Assembly: GCA_029465975.1 (NCBI GenBank)
Contig: CM055737.1
Span: forward strand, 19,059,502-19,123,501
From: Dallia pectoralis
Lineage: Eukaryota > Chordata > Actinopteri > Esociformes > Umbridae
Direction: 5' to 3'
DNA: 64,000 nt
The notes below the pieces were generated by a model. It worked only from the letters and a program-made list of their open reading frames with translations, searched no databases and had not been told where the DNA came from. Each line of letters begins with the position of its first letter. Position 1 is the first letter of the stretch. Shown piece after piece: positions 49,034 through 61,085 of the stretch. The position numbers and the translations under genes were made by a program.

Positions 49034-50190
49034 TATTAGAACATTTGAAAATACAGCTCTTATTGATTTCTTCACTGCATAATTAACTTTTTGATTGATT
49101 GTTTCTTCCCGCCAAGAAAATAACAAAATGCTTACAACACTAGATATTCCTAGGCGGTCTCCCATCCAAGTACTAACCAAGCCCGACCCTGCTTGGCTTC
49201 CGAGATCAGACGAGATCGGGCGTTTTCAGGGTGGTGTGGCCGTAAGCTATTAGACAAGTTGAAATTACAGCTCTTATTGATTTCTTCACTGCATAATTCA
49301 CTTTTTGATTGATTGTTTCTTCCCGCCATGAAAATAACAAAATGCTTACAACACTAGATATTCCCAGGCGGTCTCCCATCCAAGTACTAACCAAGCCCAA
49401 CCCTGCTTGGCTTCCGAGATCAGACGAGATCGGGCGTTTTCAGGGTGGTGTGGCCGTAAGCTATTAGAAAAGTTGAAATTACAGCTCTTATTGATTTCTT
49501 CACTGCATAATTAACTTTTTGATTGTATTGTTTCTTCCCGCCAAGAAAATAACAAAATGCTTACAACACTAGATATTTCCAGGCGGTCTCCCATCCAAGT
49601 ACTAACCAAGCCCGACCCTGTTTGGTTTCCGAGATCAGGCGTTTTCAGGGTGGTGTGGCCGTAGGGTATTAGAACATTTGAAAATACAGCTGTTATTGAT
49701 TTCTTCACTGCATAATTAACTTTTTGATTGATTGTTTCTTCCCGCCAAGAAAATAACAAAATGCTTACAACACTAGATATTCCTAGGCGGTCTCCCATCC
49801 AAGTACTAACCAAGCCCGACCCTGCTTGGCTTCCGAGATCAGACGAGATCGGGCGTTTTCAGGGTGGTGTGGCCGTAAGCTATTAGACAAGTTGAAATTA
49901 CAGCTCTTATTGATTTCTTCACTGCATAATTCACTTTTTGATTGATTGTTTCTTCCCGCCATGAAAATAACAAAATGCTTACAACCCTAGATATTCCCAG
50001 GCGGTCTCCCATCCAAGTACTAACCAAGCCCAACCCTGCTTGGCTTCCGAGATCAGACGAGATCGGGCGTTTTCAGGGTGGTGTGGCCGTAAGCTATTAG
50101 AAGAGTTGAAATTACAGCTGTTATTGATTTCTTCACTGCGTAATTAACTTTTTGATAGATTGTTTCTTCCCGCCAAGAAAATAACAAAAT

Positions 50191-50297
50191 GCTTACAACA
50201 CTAGATATTCCTAGGCGGTCGCCTATCCAAGTACTAACCTGCTTGGCTTCCGAGATCAGACGAGATCGGGCGTTTTCAGGGTGGTGTGGCCGTAAGC
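50191..50297 (-). pseudogene. Box C variant copy with 11-nt loss
   Basis: Plus strand GTACTAACCTGCTTGG lacks AAGCCCGACCC, i.e. core about 58-68, removing the 3' strand of helix II. The box C double substitution is present. The matching unit at 23876 lacks this deletion. Confidence 0.82.
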
Positions 50298-53200
50298 GAT
50301 AAGACAAGTTGAAAATACAGCTCTTATTGATTTCTTCACTGCATAATTAACTTTTTGATTGATTGTTTCTTCCCGCCATGAAAATAACAAAATGCTTACA
50401 ACACTAGATATTCCTAGGCGGTCTCCCATCCAAGTACTAACCAAGCCCAACCCTGCTTAGCTTCCGACATCAAACGAGATCAGGCGTTTTCAGGGTGGTT
50501 TGGCCGTAAGCTATTAGAAAAGTTGAAATTACAGCTCTTATTGATTTCTTCACTGCATAATTAACTTTTTGATTGTTTGTTTCTTCCTGCCAAGAAAATA
50601 ACAAAATGCTTACAACACTAGATATTTCCAGGCGGTCTCCCATCCAAGTACTAACCAAGCCCGACCCTGTTTGGTTTCCGAGATCAGGCGTTTTCAGGGT
50701 GGTGTGGCCGTAGGGTATTAGAACATTTGAAAATACAGCTGTTATTGATTTCTTCACTGCATAATTAACTTTTTGATTGATTGTTTCTTCCCGCCAAGAA
50801 AATAACAAAATGCTTACAACACTAGATATTCCTAGGCGGTCTCCCATCCAAGTACTAACCAAGCCCGACCCTGCTTGGCTTCCGAGATCAGACGAGATCG
50901 GGCGTTTTCAGGGTGGTGTGGCCGTAAGCTATTAGACAAGTTGAAATTACAGCTCTTATTGATTTCTTCACTGCATAATTCACTTTTTGATTGATTGTTT
51001 CTTCCCGCCATGAAAATAACAAAATGCTTACAACACTAGATATTCCCAGGCGGTCTCCCATCCAAGTACTAACCAAGCCCAACCCTGCTTGGCTTCCGAG
51101 ATCAGACGAGATCGGGCGTTTTCAGGGTGGTGTGGCCGTAAGCTATTAGAAAAGTTGAAATTACAGCTCTTATTGATTTCTTCACTGCATAATTAACTTT
51201 TTGATTGTTTGTTTCTTCCCGCCAAGAAAATAACAAAATGCTTACAACACTAGATATTCCCAGGCGGTCTCCCATCCAAGTACTAACCAAGCCCGACCCT
51301 GTTTGGTTTCCGAGATCAGGCGTTTTCAGGGTGGTGTGGCCGTAAGCTATTAGACAAGTTGAAATTACAGCTCTTATTGATTTCTTCACTGCATAATTAA
51401 CTTTTTGATTGATTGTTTCTTCCCGCCAAGAAAATAACAAAATGCTTACAACACTAGATATTCCCAGGCGGTCTCCCATCCAAGTACTAACCAAGCCCAA
51501 CCCTGCTTGGCTTCCGAGATCAGACGAGATCGGGCGTTTTCAGGGTGGTGTGGCCGTAAGCTATTAGAAGAGTTGAAATTACAGCTGTTATTGATTTCTT
51601 CACTGCATAATTAACTTTTTGATTGATTGTTTCTTCCCGCCAAGAAAATAACAAAATGCTTACAACACTAGATATTCCTAGGCGGTCTCCCATCCAAGTA
51701 CTAACCAAGCCCGACCCTGCTTGGCTTCCGAGATCAGACGAGATCGGGCGTTTTCAGGGTGGTGTGGCCGTAGCTATAAGACAAGTTGAAATTACAGCTC
51801 TTATTGATTTCTTCACTGCATAATTAACTTTTTGATTGATTGTTTCTTCCCGCCATGAAAATAACAAAATGCTTACAACACTAGATATTCCTAGGCGGTC
51901 TCCCATCCAAGTACTAACCAAGCCCAACCCTGCTTAGCTTCCGACATCAGACGAGATCAGGCGTTTTCAGGGTGGTGTGGCCGTAAGCTATTAGAAAAGT
52001 TGAAATTACAGCTCTTATTGATTTCTTCACTGCATAATTAACTTTTTGATTGTTTGTTTCTTCCTGCCAAGAAAATAACAAAATGCTTACAACACTAGAT
52101 ATTTCCAGGCGGTCTCCCATCCAAGTACTAACCAAGCCCGACCCTGTTTGGTTTCCGAGATCAGGCGTTTTCAGGGTGGTGTGGCCGTAGGGTATTAGAA
52201 CATTTGAAAATACAGCTGTTATTGATTTCTTCACTGCATAATTAACTTTTTGATTGATTGTTTCTTCCCGCCAAGAAAATAACAAAATGCTTACAACACT
52301 AGATATTCCTAGGCGGTCTCCCATCCAAGTACTAACCAAGCCCGACCCTGCTTGGCTTCCGAGATCAGACGAGATCGGGCGTTTTCAGGGTGGTGTGGCC
52401 GTAAGCTATTAGACAAGTTGAAATTACAGCTCTTATTGATTTCTTCACTGCATAATTAACTTTTTGATTGATTGTTTCTTCCCGCCAAGAAAATAACAAA
52501 ATGCTTACAACACTAGATATTCCTAGGCGGTCTCCCATCCAAGTACTAACCAAGCCCAACCCTGCTTAGCTTCCGAGATCAGACGAGATCGGGCGTTTTC
52601 AGGGTGGTGTGGCCGTAAGCTATTAGAAAAGTTGAAATTACAGCTCTTATTGATTTCTTCACTGCATAATTAACTTTTTGATTGTTTGTTTCTTCCCGCC
52701 AAGAAAATAACAAAATGCTTACAACACTAGATATTTCCAGGCGGTCTCCCATCCAAGTACTAACCAAGCCCGACCCTGTTTGGTTTCCGAGATCAGGCGT
52801 TTTCAGGGTGGTGTGGCCGTAGGGTATTAGAACATTTGAAAATACAGCTGTTATTGATTTCTTCACTGCATAATTAACTTTTTGATTGATTGTTTCTTCC
52901 CGCCAAGAAAATAACAAAATGCTTACAACACTAGATATTCCTAGGCGGTCTCCCATCCAAGTACTAACCAAGCCCGACCCTGCTTGGCTTCCGAGATCAG
53001 ACGAGATCGGGCGTTTTCAGGGTGGTGTGGCCGTAAGCTATTAGACAAGTTGAAATTACAGCTCTTATTGATTTCTTCACTGCATAATTCACTTTTTGAT
53101 TGATTGTTTCTTCCCGCCATGAAAATAACAAAATGCTTACAACACTAGATATTCCCAGGCGGTCTCCCATCCAAGTACTAACCAAGCCCAACCCTGCTTG

Positions 53201-55050
53201 GCTTCCGAGATCAGACGAGATCGGGCGTTTTCAGGGTGGTGTGGCCGTAAGCTATTAGAAGAGTTGAAATTACAGCTGTTATTGATTTCTTCACTGCATA
53301 ATTAACTTTTTGATTGATTGTTTCTTCCCGCCAAGAAAATAACAAAATGCTTACAACACTAGATATTCCTAGGCGGTCTCCCATCCAAGTACTAACCAAG
53401 CCCGACCCTGCTTGGCTTCCGAGATCAGACGAGATCGGGCGTTTTCAGGGTGGTGTGGCCGTAAGCTATTAGACAAGTTGAAATTACAGCTCTTATTGAT
53501 TTCTTCACTGCATAATTAACTTTTTGATTGATTGTTTCTTCCCGCCATGAAAATAACAAAATGCTTACAACACTAGATATTCCTAGGCGGTCTCCCATCC
53601 AAGTACTAACCAAGCCCAACCCTGCTTGGCTTCCGACATCAGACGAGATCGGGCGTTTTCAGGGTGGTGTGGCCGTAAGCTATTAGAAAAGTTGAAATTA
53701 CAGCTGTTATTGATTTCTTCACTGCATAATTAACTTTTTGATTGTTTGTTTCTTCCTGCCAAGAAAATAACAAAATGCTTACAACACTAGATATTCCAGG
53801 CGGTCTCCCATCCAAGTACTAACCAAGCCCGACCCTGTTTGGTTCCGAGATCCGAGATCAGGCGTTTTCAGGGTGGTGTGGCCGTAGGGTATTAGAACAT
53901 TTGAAAATACAGCTGTTATTGATTTCTTCACTGCATAATTAACTTTTTGATTGATTGTTTCTTCCCGCCAAGAAAATAACAAAATGCTTACAACACTAGA
54001 TATTCCTAGGCGGTCTCCCATCCAAGTACTAACCAAGCCCGACCCTGCTTGGCTTCCGAGATCAGACGAGATCGGGCGTTTTCAGGGTGGTGTGGCCGTA
54101 AGCTATTAGAAAGTTGAAATTACAGCTCTTATTGATTTCTTCACTGCATAATTAACTTTTTGATTGATTGTTTCTTCCCGCCAAGAAAATAACAAAATGC
54201 TTACAACACTAGATATTCCCAGGCGGTCTCCCATCCAAGTACTAACCAAGCCCAACCCTGCTTGGCTTCCGAGATCAGACGAGATCGGGCGTTTTCAGGG
54301 TGGTGTGGCCGTAAGCTATTAGAAAAGTTGAAATTACAGCTCTTATTGATTTCTTCACTGCATAATTAACTTTTTGATTGATTGTTTCTTCCCGCCAAGA
54401 AAATAACAAAATGCTTACAACACTAGATATTCCTAGGCGGTCTCCCATCCAAGTACTAACCAAGCCCAACCCTGCTTGGCTTCCGACATCAGACGAGATC
54501 AGGCGTTTTCAGGGTGGTGTGGCCGTAAGCTATTAGAAAAGTTGAAATTACAGCTCTTATTGATTTCTTCACTGCATAATTAACTTTTTGATTGTTTGTT
54601 TCTTCCTGCCAAGAAAATAACAAAATGCTTACAACACTAGATATTTCCAGGCGGTCTCCCATCCAAGTACTAACCAAGCCCGACCCTGTTTGGTTCCGAG
54701 ATCCGAGATCAGGCGTTTTCAGGGTGGTGTGGCCGTAGGGTATTAGAACATTTGAAAATACAGCTGTTATTGATTTCTTCACTGCATAATTAACTTTTTG
54801 ATTGATTGTTTCTTCCCGCCAAGAAAATAACAAAATGCTTACAACACTAGATATTCCTAGGCGGTCTCCCATCCAAGTACTAACCAAGCCCGACCCTGCT
54901 TGGCTTCCGAGATCAGACGAGATCGGGCGTTTTCAGGGTGGTGTGGCCGTAAGCTATTAGACAAGTTGAAATTACAGCTCTTATTGATTTCTTCACTGCA
55001 TAATTAACTTTTTGATTGATTGTTTCTTCCCGCCATGAAAATAACAAAAT

Positions 55051-55171
55051 GCTTACAACACTAGATATTCCTTCAGGCGGTCTCCCATCCAAGTACTAAC
55101 CAAGCTCCGACCCCCTGCTTGGCTTCCGAGATCAGACGAGATCGGGCGTTTTAGGTGGTGTGGCCGTAAGC
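55051..55171 (-). pseudogene. 5S rRNA copy with clustered insertions and deletions
   Basis: A 121-nt core with private changes ATTCCTTCAGGCGG, AAGCTCCGACCCCCTG and TTTTAGGTGG, and a flank TATTTGAC. No other copy shares them. Together with the damaged spacer to its right this looks like a low-quality consensus patch or a recent, very diverged unit. Confidence 0.75.
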
Positions 55172-55243
55172 TATTTGACAAGTTGAAATTACAGCTCTTA
55201 TTGATTTCTTCACTGCATAATTAACTTTTGATTGTTTGTAAAT
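55172..55243 (-). repeat. Spacer with 24-bp deletion (palindrome and terminator lost)
   Basis: This spacer is 72 bp instead of 96. Plus strand GATTGTTTGTAAATGCTTAC shows that the palindrome and most of the A run next to the gene at 55244 are gone, leaving only three Ts on the gene strand. That copy would lack a normal Pol III terminator. It adjoins the damaged copy at 55051. Confidence 0.8.
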
Positions 55244-58200
55244 GCTTACAACACTAGATATTCCTAGGCGGTCTCCCATCCAAGTACTAACCAAGCCCAA
55301 CCCTGCTTGGCTTCCGAGATCAGACGAGATCGGGCGTTTCAGGGTGGTGTGGCCGTAAGCTATTAGAAAAGTTGAAATTACAGCTGTTATTGATTTCTTC
55401 ACTGCATAATTAACTTTTTGATTGATTGTTTCTTCCCGCCAAGAAAATAACAAAATGCTTACAACACTAGATATTCCTAGGCGGTCTCCCATCCAAGTAC
55501 TAACCAAGCCCGACCCTGCTTGGCTTCCGAGATCAGACGAGATCGGGCGTTTTCAGGGTGGTGTGGCCGTAAGCTATTAGAACAGTTGAAATTACAGCTG
55601 TTATTGATTTCTTCACTGCATAATTAACTTTTTGATTGATTGTTTCTTCCCGCCAAGAAAATAACAAAATGCTTACAACACTAGATATTCCCAGGCGGTC
55701 TCCCATCCAAGTACTAACCAAGCCCGACCCTGCTTGGCTTCCGAGATCAGACGAGATCGGGCGTTTTCAGGGTGGTGTGGCCGTAAGCTATTAGAAAGTT
55801 GAAATTACAGCTCTTATTGATTTCTTCACTGCATAATTAACTTTTTGATTGATTGTTTCTTCCCGCCATGAAAATAACAAAATGCTTACAACACTAGATA
55901 TTCCTAGGCGGTCTCCCATCCAAGTACTAACCAAGCCCAACCCTGCTTGGCTTCCGAGATCAGACGAGATCGGGCGTTTTCAGGGTGGTGTGGCCGTAAG
56001 CTATTAGAAAGTTGAAATTACAGCTCTTATTGATTTCTTCACTGCATAATTAACTTTTTGATTGATTGTTTCTTCCCGCCAAGAAAATAACAAAATGCTT
56101 ACAACACTAGATATTCCCAGGCGGTCTCCCATCCAAGTACTAACCAAGCCCAACCCTGTTTGGCTTCCGAGATCAGAGAGATCAGGCGTTTTCAGGGTGG
56201 TGTGGCCGTAAGCTATTAGAACAGTTGAAATTACAGCTGTTATTGATTTCTTCACTGCATAATTAACTTTTTGATTGATTGTTTCTTCCCGCCAAGAAAA
56301 TAACAAAATGCTTACAACACTAGATATTCCTAGGCGGTCTCCCATCCAAGTACTAACCAAGCCCGACCCTGCTTGGCTTCCGAGATCAGACGAGATCGGG
56401 CGTTTTCAGGGTGGTGTGGCCGTAAGCTATTAGAAAAGTTGAAATTACAGCTCTTATTGATTTCTTCACTGCATAATTAACTTTTTGATTGATTGTTTCT
56501 TCCCGCCAAGAAAATAACAAAATGCTTACAACACTAGATATTCCTAGGCGGTCTCCCATCCAAGTACTAACCAAGCCCGACCCTGCTTGGCTTCCGAGAT
56601 CAGACGAGATCGGGCGTTTTCAGGGTGGTGTGGCCGTAAGCTATTAGAAAGTTGAAATTACAGCTCTTATTGATTTCTTCACTGCATAATTAACTTTTTG
56701 ATTGATTGTTTCTTCCCGCCAAGAAAATAACAAAATGCTTACAACACTAGATATTCCTAGGCGGTCTCCCATCCAAGTACTAACCAAGCCCGACCCTGCT
56801 TGGCTTCCGAGATCAGACGAGATCGGGCGTTTTCAGGGTGGTGTGGCCGTAAGCTATTAGAAAAGTTGAAATTACAGCTCTTATTGATTTCTTCACTGCA
56901 TAATTAACTTTTTGATTGATTGTTTCTTCCCGCCAAGAAAATAACAAAATGCTTACAACACTAGATATTCCTAGGCGGTCTCCCATCCAAGTACTAACCA
57001 AGCCCACCCTGCTTGGCTTCCGAGATCAGACGAGATCGGGCGTTTTCAGGGTGGTGTGGCCGTAAGCTATTAGAAAAGTTGAAATTACAGCTCTTATTGA
57101 TTTCTTCACTGCATAATTAACTTTTTGATTGATTGTTTCTTCCCGCCAAGAAAATAACAAAATGCTTACAACACTAGATATTCCCAGGCGGTCTCCCATC
57201 CAAGTACTAACCAAGCCCGACCCTGCTTGGCTTCCGAGATCAGAGAGATCGGGCGTTTTCAGGGTGGTGTGGCCGTAAGCTATTAGAACAAGTTGAAATT
57301 ACAGCTCTTATTGATTTCTTCACTGCATAATTAACTTTTTGATTGATTGTTTCTTCCCGCCAAGAAAATAACAAAATGCTTACAACACTAGATATTCCTA
57401 GGCGGTCTCCCATCCAAGTACTAACCAAGCCCGACCCTGCTTGGCTTCCGAGATCAGACGAGATCGGGCGTTTTCAGGGTGGTGTGGCCGTAAGCTATTA
57501 GACAAGTTGAAATTACAGCTCTTATTGATTTCTTCACTGCATAATTAACTTTTTGATTGATTGTTTCTTCCCGCCATGAAAATAACAAAATGCTTACAAC
57601 ACTAGATATTCCCAGGCGGTCTCCCATCCAAGTACTAACCAAGCCCAACCCTGCTTGGCTTCCGAGATCAGACGAGATCGGGCGTTTTCAGGGTGGTGTG
57701 GCCGTAAGCTATTAGAAGAGTTGAAATTACAGCTGTTATTGATTTCTTCACTGCATAATTAACTTTTTGATTGATTGTTTCTTCCCGCCAAGAAAATAAC
57801 AAAATGCTTACAACACTAGATATTCCCAGGCGGTCTCCCATCCAAGTACTAACCAAGCCCGACCCTGCTTGGCTTCCGAGATCAGACGAGATCGGGCGTT
57901 TTCAGGGTGGTGTGGCCGTAAGCTATTAGAAAGTTGAAATTACAGCTCTTATTGATTTCTTCACTGCATAATTAACTTTTTGATTGATTGTTTCTTCCCG
58001 CCAAGAAAATAACAAAATGCTTACAACACTAGATATTCCTAGGCGGTCTCCCATCCAAGTACTAACCAAGCCCGACCCTGCTTGGCTTCCGAGATCAGAC
58101 GAGATCGGGCGTTTTCAGGGTGGTGTGGCCGTAAGCTATTAGAAAAGTTGAAATTACAGCTCTTATTGATTTCTTCACTGCATAATTAACTTTTTGATTG

Positions 58201-58418
58201 ATTGTTTCTTCCCGCCAAGAAAATAACAAAATGCTTACAACACTAGATATTCCTAGGCGGTCTCCCATCCAAGTACTAACCAAGCCCAACCCTGCTTGGC
58301 TTCCGAGATCAGACGAGATCGGGCGTTTTCAGGGTGGTGTGGCCGTAAGCTATTAGAAAAGTTGAAATTACAGCTCTTATTGATTTCTTCACTGCATAAT
58401 TAACTTTTTGATTGATTG

Positions 58419-58436
58419 TTTCTTCCCGCCAAGAAA
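58419..58436 (-). promoter_or_regulatory. Conserved 18-bp spacer palindrome with E2F-like core, representative
   Basis: TTTCTTGGCGGGAAGAAA: inverted arms TTTCTT/AAGAAA around GGCGGG. TTGGCGGGAA matches the known E2F consensus closely. It occurs about 10 bp past the gene end in essentially every unit; many units have CATGGCGGG instead of CTTGGCGGG, and one unit (near 55240) lacks it. Function is inferred from conservation only, and array homogenisation would conserve it anyway. Confidence 0.4.
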
Positions 58437-58441
58437 ATAAC

Positions 58442-58445
58442 AAAA
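58442..58445 (-). terminator. Pol III terminator, representative
   Basis: Four Ts on the gene strand, one base after the 3' end of helix I. Runs of four or more Ts on the non-template strand end Pol III transcription. The same run follows nearly every copy; a second T run lies a few bases further on (TTATTTTC). Confidence 0.85.
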
Positions 58446-58446
58446 T

Positions 58447-58564
58447 GCTTACAACACTAGATATTCCTAGGCGGTCTCCCATCCAAGTACTAACCAAGCC
58501 CGACCCTGCTTGGCTTCCGAGATCAGACGAGATCGGGCGTTTTCAGGGTGGTGTGGCCGTAAGC
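58447..58564 (-). rRNA. 5S rRNA gene, representative normal copy (C63 form)
   Basis: Complete 118-nt core in the most homogeneous part of the array. RNA nt 1-6 GCUUAC pair perfectly with nt 113-118 GUAAGC (helix I). CCCUG (18-22 region) pairs with CAGGG (57-61) as helix II. C29-A32 pairs with U45-G48 as helix III and closes a 12-nt loop C. Nt 67-71 CUUGG face 104-108 UCUAG as in the standard eukaryotic fold. Box A (about 50-64) and box C (about 80-97, with GGATGGGAGACC) of the TFIIIA-dependent type 1 promoter are intact. Four Ts follow one base after the core, so the transcript should be about 120 nt. I chose the ends from the helix I pairing, which fixes them to within a base or two. Confidence 0.95.
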
Positions 58565-58590
58565 TATTAGAAAAGTTGAAATTACAGCTC

Positions 58591-58597
58591 TTATTGA
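58591..58597 (-). promoter_or_regulatory. AT-rich element at -27 to -33, representative
   Basis: TCAATAA on the gene strand, at the distance where many invertebrate 5S genes have a TATA-like upstream element. The match is weak. It is present in nearly all units, normal and defective alike. Confidence 0.3.
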
Positions 58598-60154
58598 TTT
58601 CTTCACTGCATAATTAACTTTTTGATTGATTGTTTCTTCCCGCCAAGAAAATAACAAAATGCTTACAACACTAGATATTCCTAGGCGGTCTCCCATCCAA
58701 GTACTAACCAAGCCCGACCCTGCTTGGCTTCCGAGATCAGACGAGATCGGGCGTTTTCAGGGTGGTGTGGCCGTAAGCTATTAGACAAGTTGAAATTACA
58801 GCTCTTATTGATTTCTTCACTGCATAATTAACTTTTTGATTGATTGTTTCTTCCCGCCAAGAAAATAACAAAATGCTTACAACACTAGATATTCCTAGGC
58901 GGTCTCCCATCCAAGTACTAACCAAGCCCACCCTGCTTGGCTTCCGAGATCAGACGAGATCGGGCGTTTTCAGGGTGGTGTGGCCGTAAGCTATTAGAAA
59001 GTTGAAATTACAGCTGTTATTGATTTCTTCACTGCATAATTAACTTTTTGATTGATTGTTTCTTCCCGCCAAGAAAATAACAAAATGCTTACAACACTAG
59101 ATATTCCTAGGCGGTCTCCCATCCAAGTACTAACCAAGCCCGACCCTGCTTGGCTTCCGAGATCAGACGAGATCGGGCGTTTTCAGGGTGGTGTGGCCGT
59201 AAGCTATTAGAAAAGTTGAAATTACAGCTCTTATTGATTTCTTCACTGCATAATTAACTTTTTGATTGATTGTTTCTTCCCGCCAAGAAAATAACAAAAT
59301 GCTTACAACACTAGATATTCCTAGGCGGTCTCCCATCCAAGTACTAACCAAGCCCGACCCTGCTTGGCTTCCGAGATCAGACGAGATCGGGCGTTTTCAG
59401 GGTGGTGTGGCCGTAAGCTATTAGAAAGTTGAAATTACAGCTCTTATTGATTTCTTCACTGCATAATTAACTTTTTGATTGATTGTTTCTTCCCGCCAAG
59501 AAAATAACAAAATGCTTACAACACTAGATATTCCTAGGCGGTCTCCCATCCAAGTACTAACCAAGCCCGACCCTGCTTGGCTTCCGAGATCAGACGAGAT
59601 CGGGCGTTTTCAGGGTGGTGTGGCCGTAAGCTATTAGACAAGTTGAAATTACAGCTCTTATTGATTTCTTCACTGCATAATTAACTTTTTGATTGATTGT
59701 TTCTTCCCGCCATGAAAATAACAAAATGCTTACAACACTAGATATTCCCAGGCGGTCTCCCATCCAAGTACTAACCAAGCCCAACCCTGCTTGGCTTCCG
59801 AGATCAGACGAGATCGGGCGTTTTCAGGGTGGTGTGGCCGTAAGCTATTAGAAAGTTGAAATTACAGCTGTTATTGATTTCTTCACTGCATAATTAACTT
59901 TTTGATTGATTGTTTCTTCCCGCCAAGAAAATAACAAAATGCTTACAACACTAGATATTCCTAGGCGGTCTCCCATCCAAGTACTAACCAAGCCCGACCC
60001 TGCTTGGCTTCCGAGATCAGACGAGATCGGGCGTTTTCAGGGTGGTGTGGCCGTAAGCGATAAGACAAGTTGAAATTACAGCTCTTATTGATTTCTTCAC
60101 TGCATAATTAACTTTTTGATAGATTGTTTCTTCCCGCCAAGAAAATAACAAAAT

Positions 60155-60261
60155 GCTTACAACACTAGATATTCCTAGGCGGTCGCCTATCCAAGTACTA
60201 ACCAAGCCCGACCCTGCTTGGCTTCCGAGATGAGACGAGATCGGGCGGTGTGGCCGTAAGC
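60155..60261 (-). pseudogene. 5S rRNA copy with 11-nt loss near the 5' end, box C variant
   Basis: It has the same GGGCGGTG junction and box C changes as 21981, more than 38 kb away in another contig block. The 5' strand of helix II is lost. Confidence 0.82.
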
Positions 60262-60785
60262 GATAAGACAAGTTGAAATTACAGCTCTTATTGATTTCTT
60301 CACTGCATAATTAACTTTTTGATTGATTGTTTCTTCCCGCCATGAAAATAACAAAATTCTTACAACACTAGATATTCCTAGGCGGTCTCCCATCCAAGTA
60401 CTATCCAAGCCCAACTCTGCTTGGCTTCCGAGATCAGACGAGATCGGGCGTTTTCAGGGTGGTGTGGCCGTAAGCTATTAGAAAAGTTGAAATTACAGCT
60501 CTTATTGATTTCTTCACTGCATATTTAACTTTTTGATTGATTGTTTCTTCCCGCCAAGAAAATAACAAAATGCTTACAACACTAGATATTCCTAGGCGGT
60601 CTCCCATCCAAGTATTAACCAAGCCCGACCCTGCTTGGCTTCCGAGATCAGACGAGATCGGGCGATTTCAGGGTGGTGTGGCCGTAAGCTATTAGAAAAG
60701 TTGAAATTACAGCTCTTATTGATTTCTTCACTGCATAATTAACTTTTTGATTGTTTGTTTCTTCCCGCCAAGAAAATAACAAAAT

Positions 60786-60882
60786 GCTTACAACACTAGA
60801 TATTCCCAGGCGGTCTCCCATCCAAGTACGACCCTGTTTGGTTTCCGAGATCAGGCGTTTTCAGGGTGGTGTGGCCGTAGGG
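60786..60882 (-). pseudogene. 5S rRNA pseudogene, 97 nt, double deletion
   Basis: Loop C deletion plus the 11-nt loss between box A and box C (plus strand CCAAGTACGACCCTG). The CCCTAC 5' end is present. It is the same type as 5230, 61610 and 62842, so a defective copy has been multiplied. Confidence 0.85.
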
Positions 60883-60978
60883 TATTAGAACATTTGAAAA
60901 TACAGCTGTTATTGATTTCTTCACTGCATAATTAACTTTTTGATAGATTGTTTCTTCCCGCCAAGAAAATAACAAAAT

Positions 60979-61085
60979 GCTTACAACACTAGATATTCCT
61001 AGGCGGTCGCCTATCCAAGTACTAACCAAGCCCGACCCTGCTTGGCTTCCGAGATCAGACGAGATCAGGCGGTGTGGCCGTAAGC
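60979..61085 (-). pseudogene. 5S rRNA copy with 11-nt loss near the 5' end, box C variant
   Basis: Same type as 60155, one 4-unit repeat later. Its descendant-like equivalent at 61802 is full length, so the deletion was either gained here or repaired there. Confidence 0.82.

Larger units (their letters stand above)
47226..55171 (-). rRNA. 5S rRNA genes, block D part 1 (38 copies)
   Basis: Left edge:length: 47226:108, 47430:118, 47643:118, 47857:115, 48068:118, 48282:117, 48495:118, 48709:118, 48923:111, 49130:118, 49344:118, 49559:108, 49763:118, 49977:118, 50191:107, 50394:118, 50608:108, 50812:118, 51026:118, 51240:108, 51444:118, 51658:117, 51871:118, 52085:108, 52289:118, 52503:118, 52717:108, 52921:118, 53135:118, 53349:118, 53563:118, 53777:113, 53986:118, 54199:118, 54413:118, 54627:114, 54837:118, 55051:121. 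53777 and 54627 share a rearranged GGATC-CGAGATC deletion site, so one is probably a copy of the other. 50191 is a box C variant with an extra 11-nt deletion. Confidence 0.93.

Noticed and set aside
58610..58625. POU/homeodomain-type site in the spacer (TGCATAATTAA)
   Set aside because: AT-rich 8-11-mers of this kind are common by chance, and position conservation in a homogenised array is not evidence of binding.
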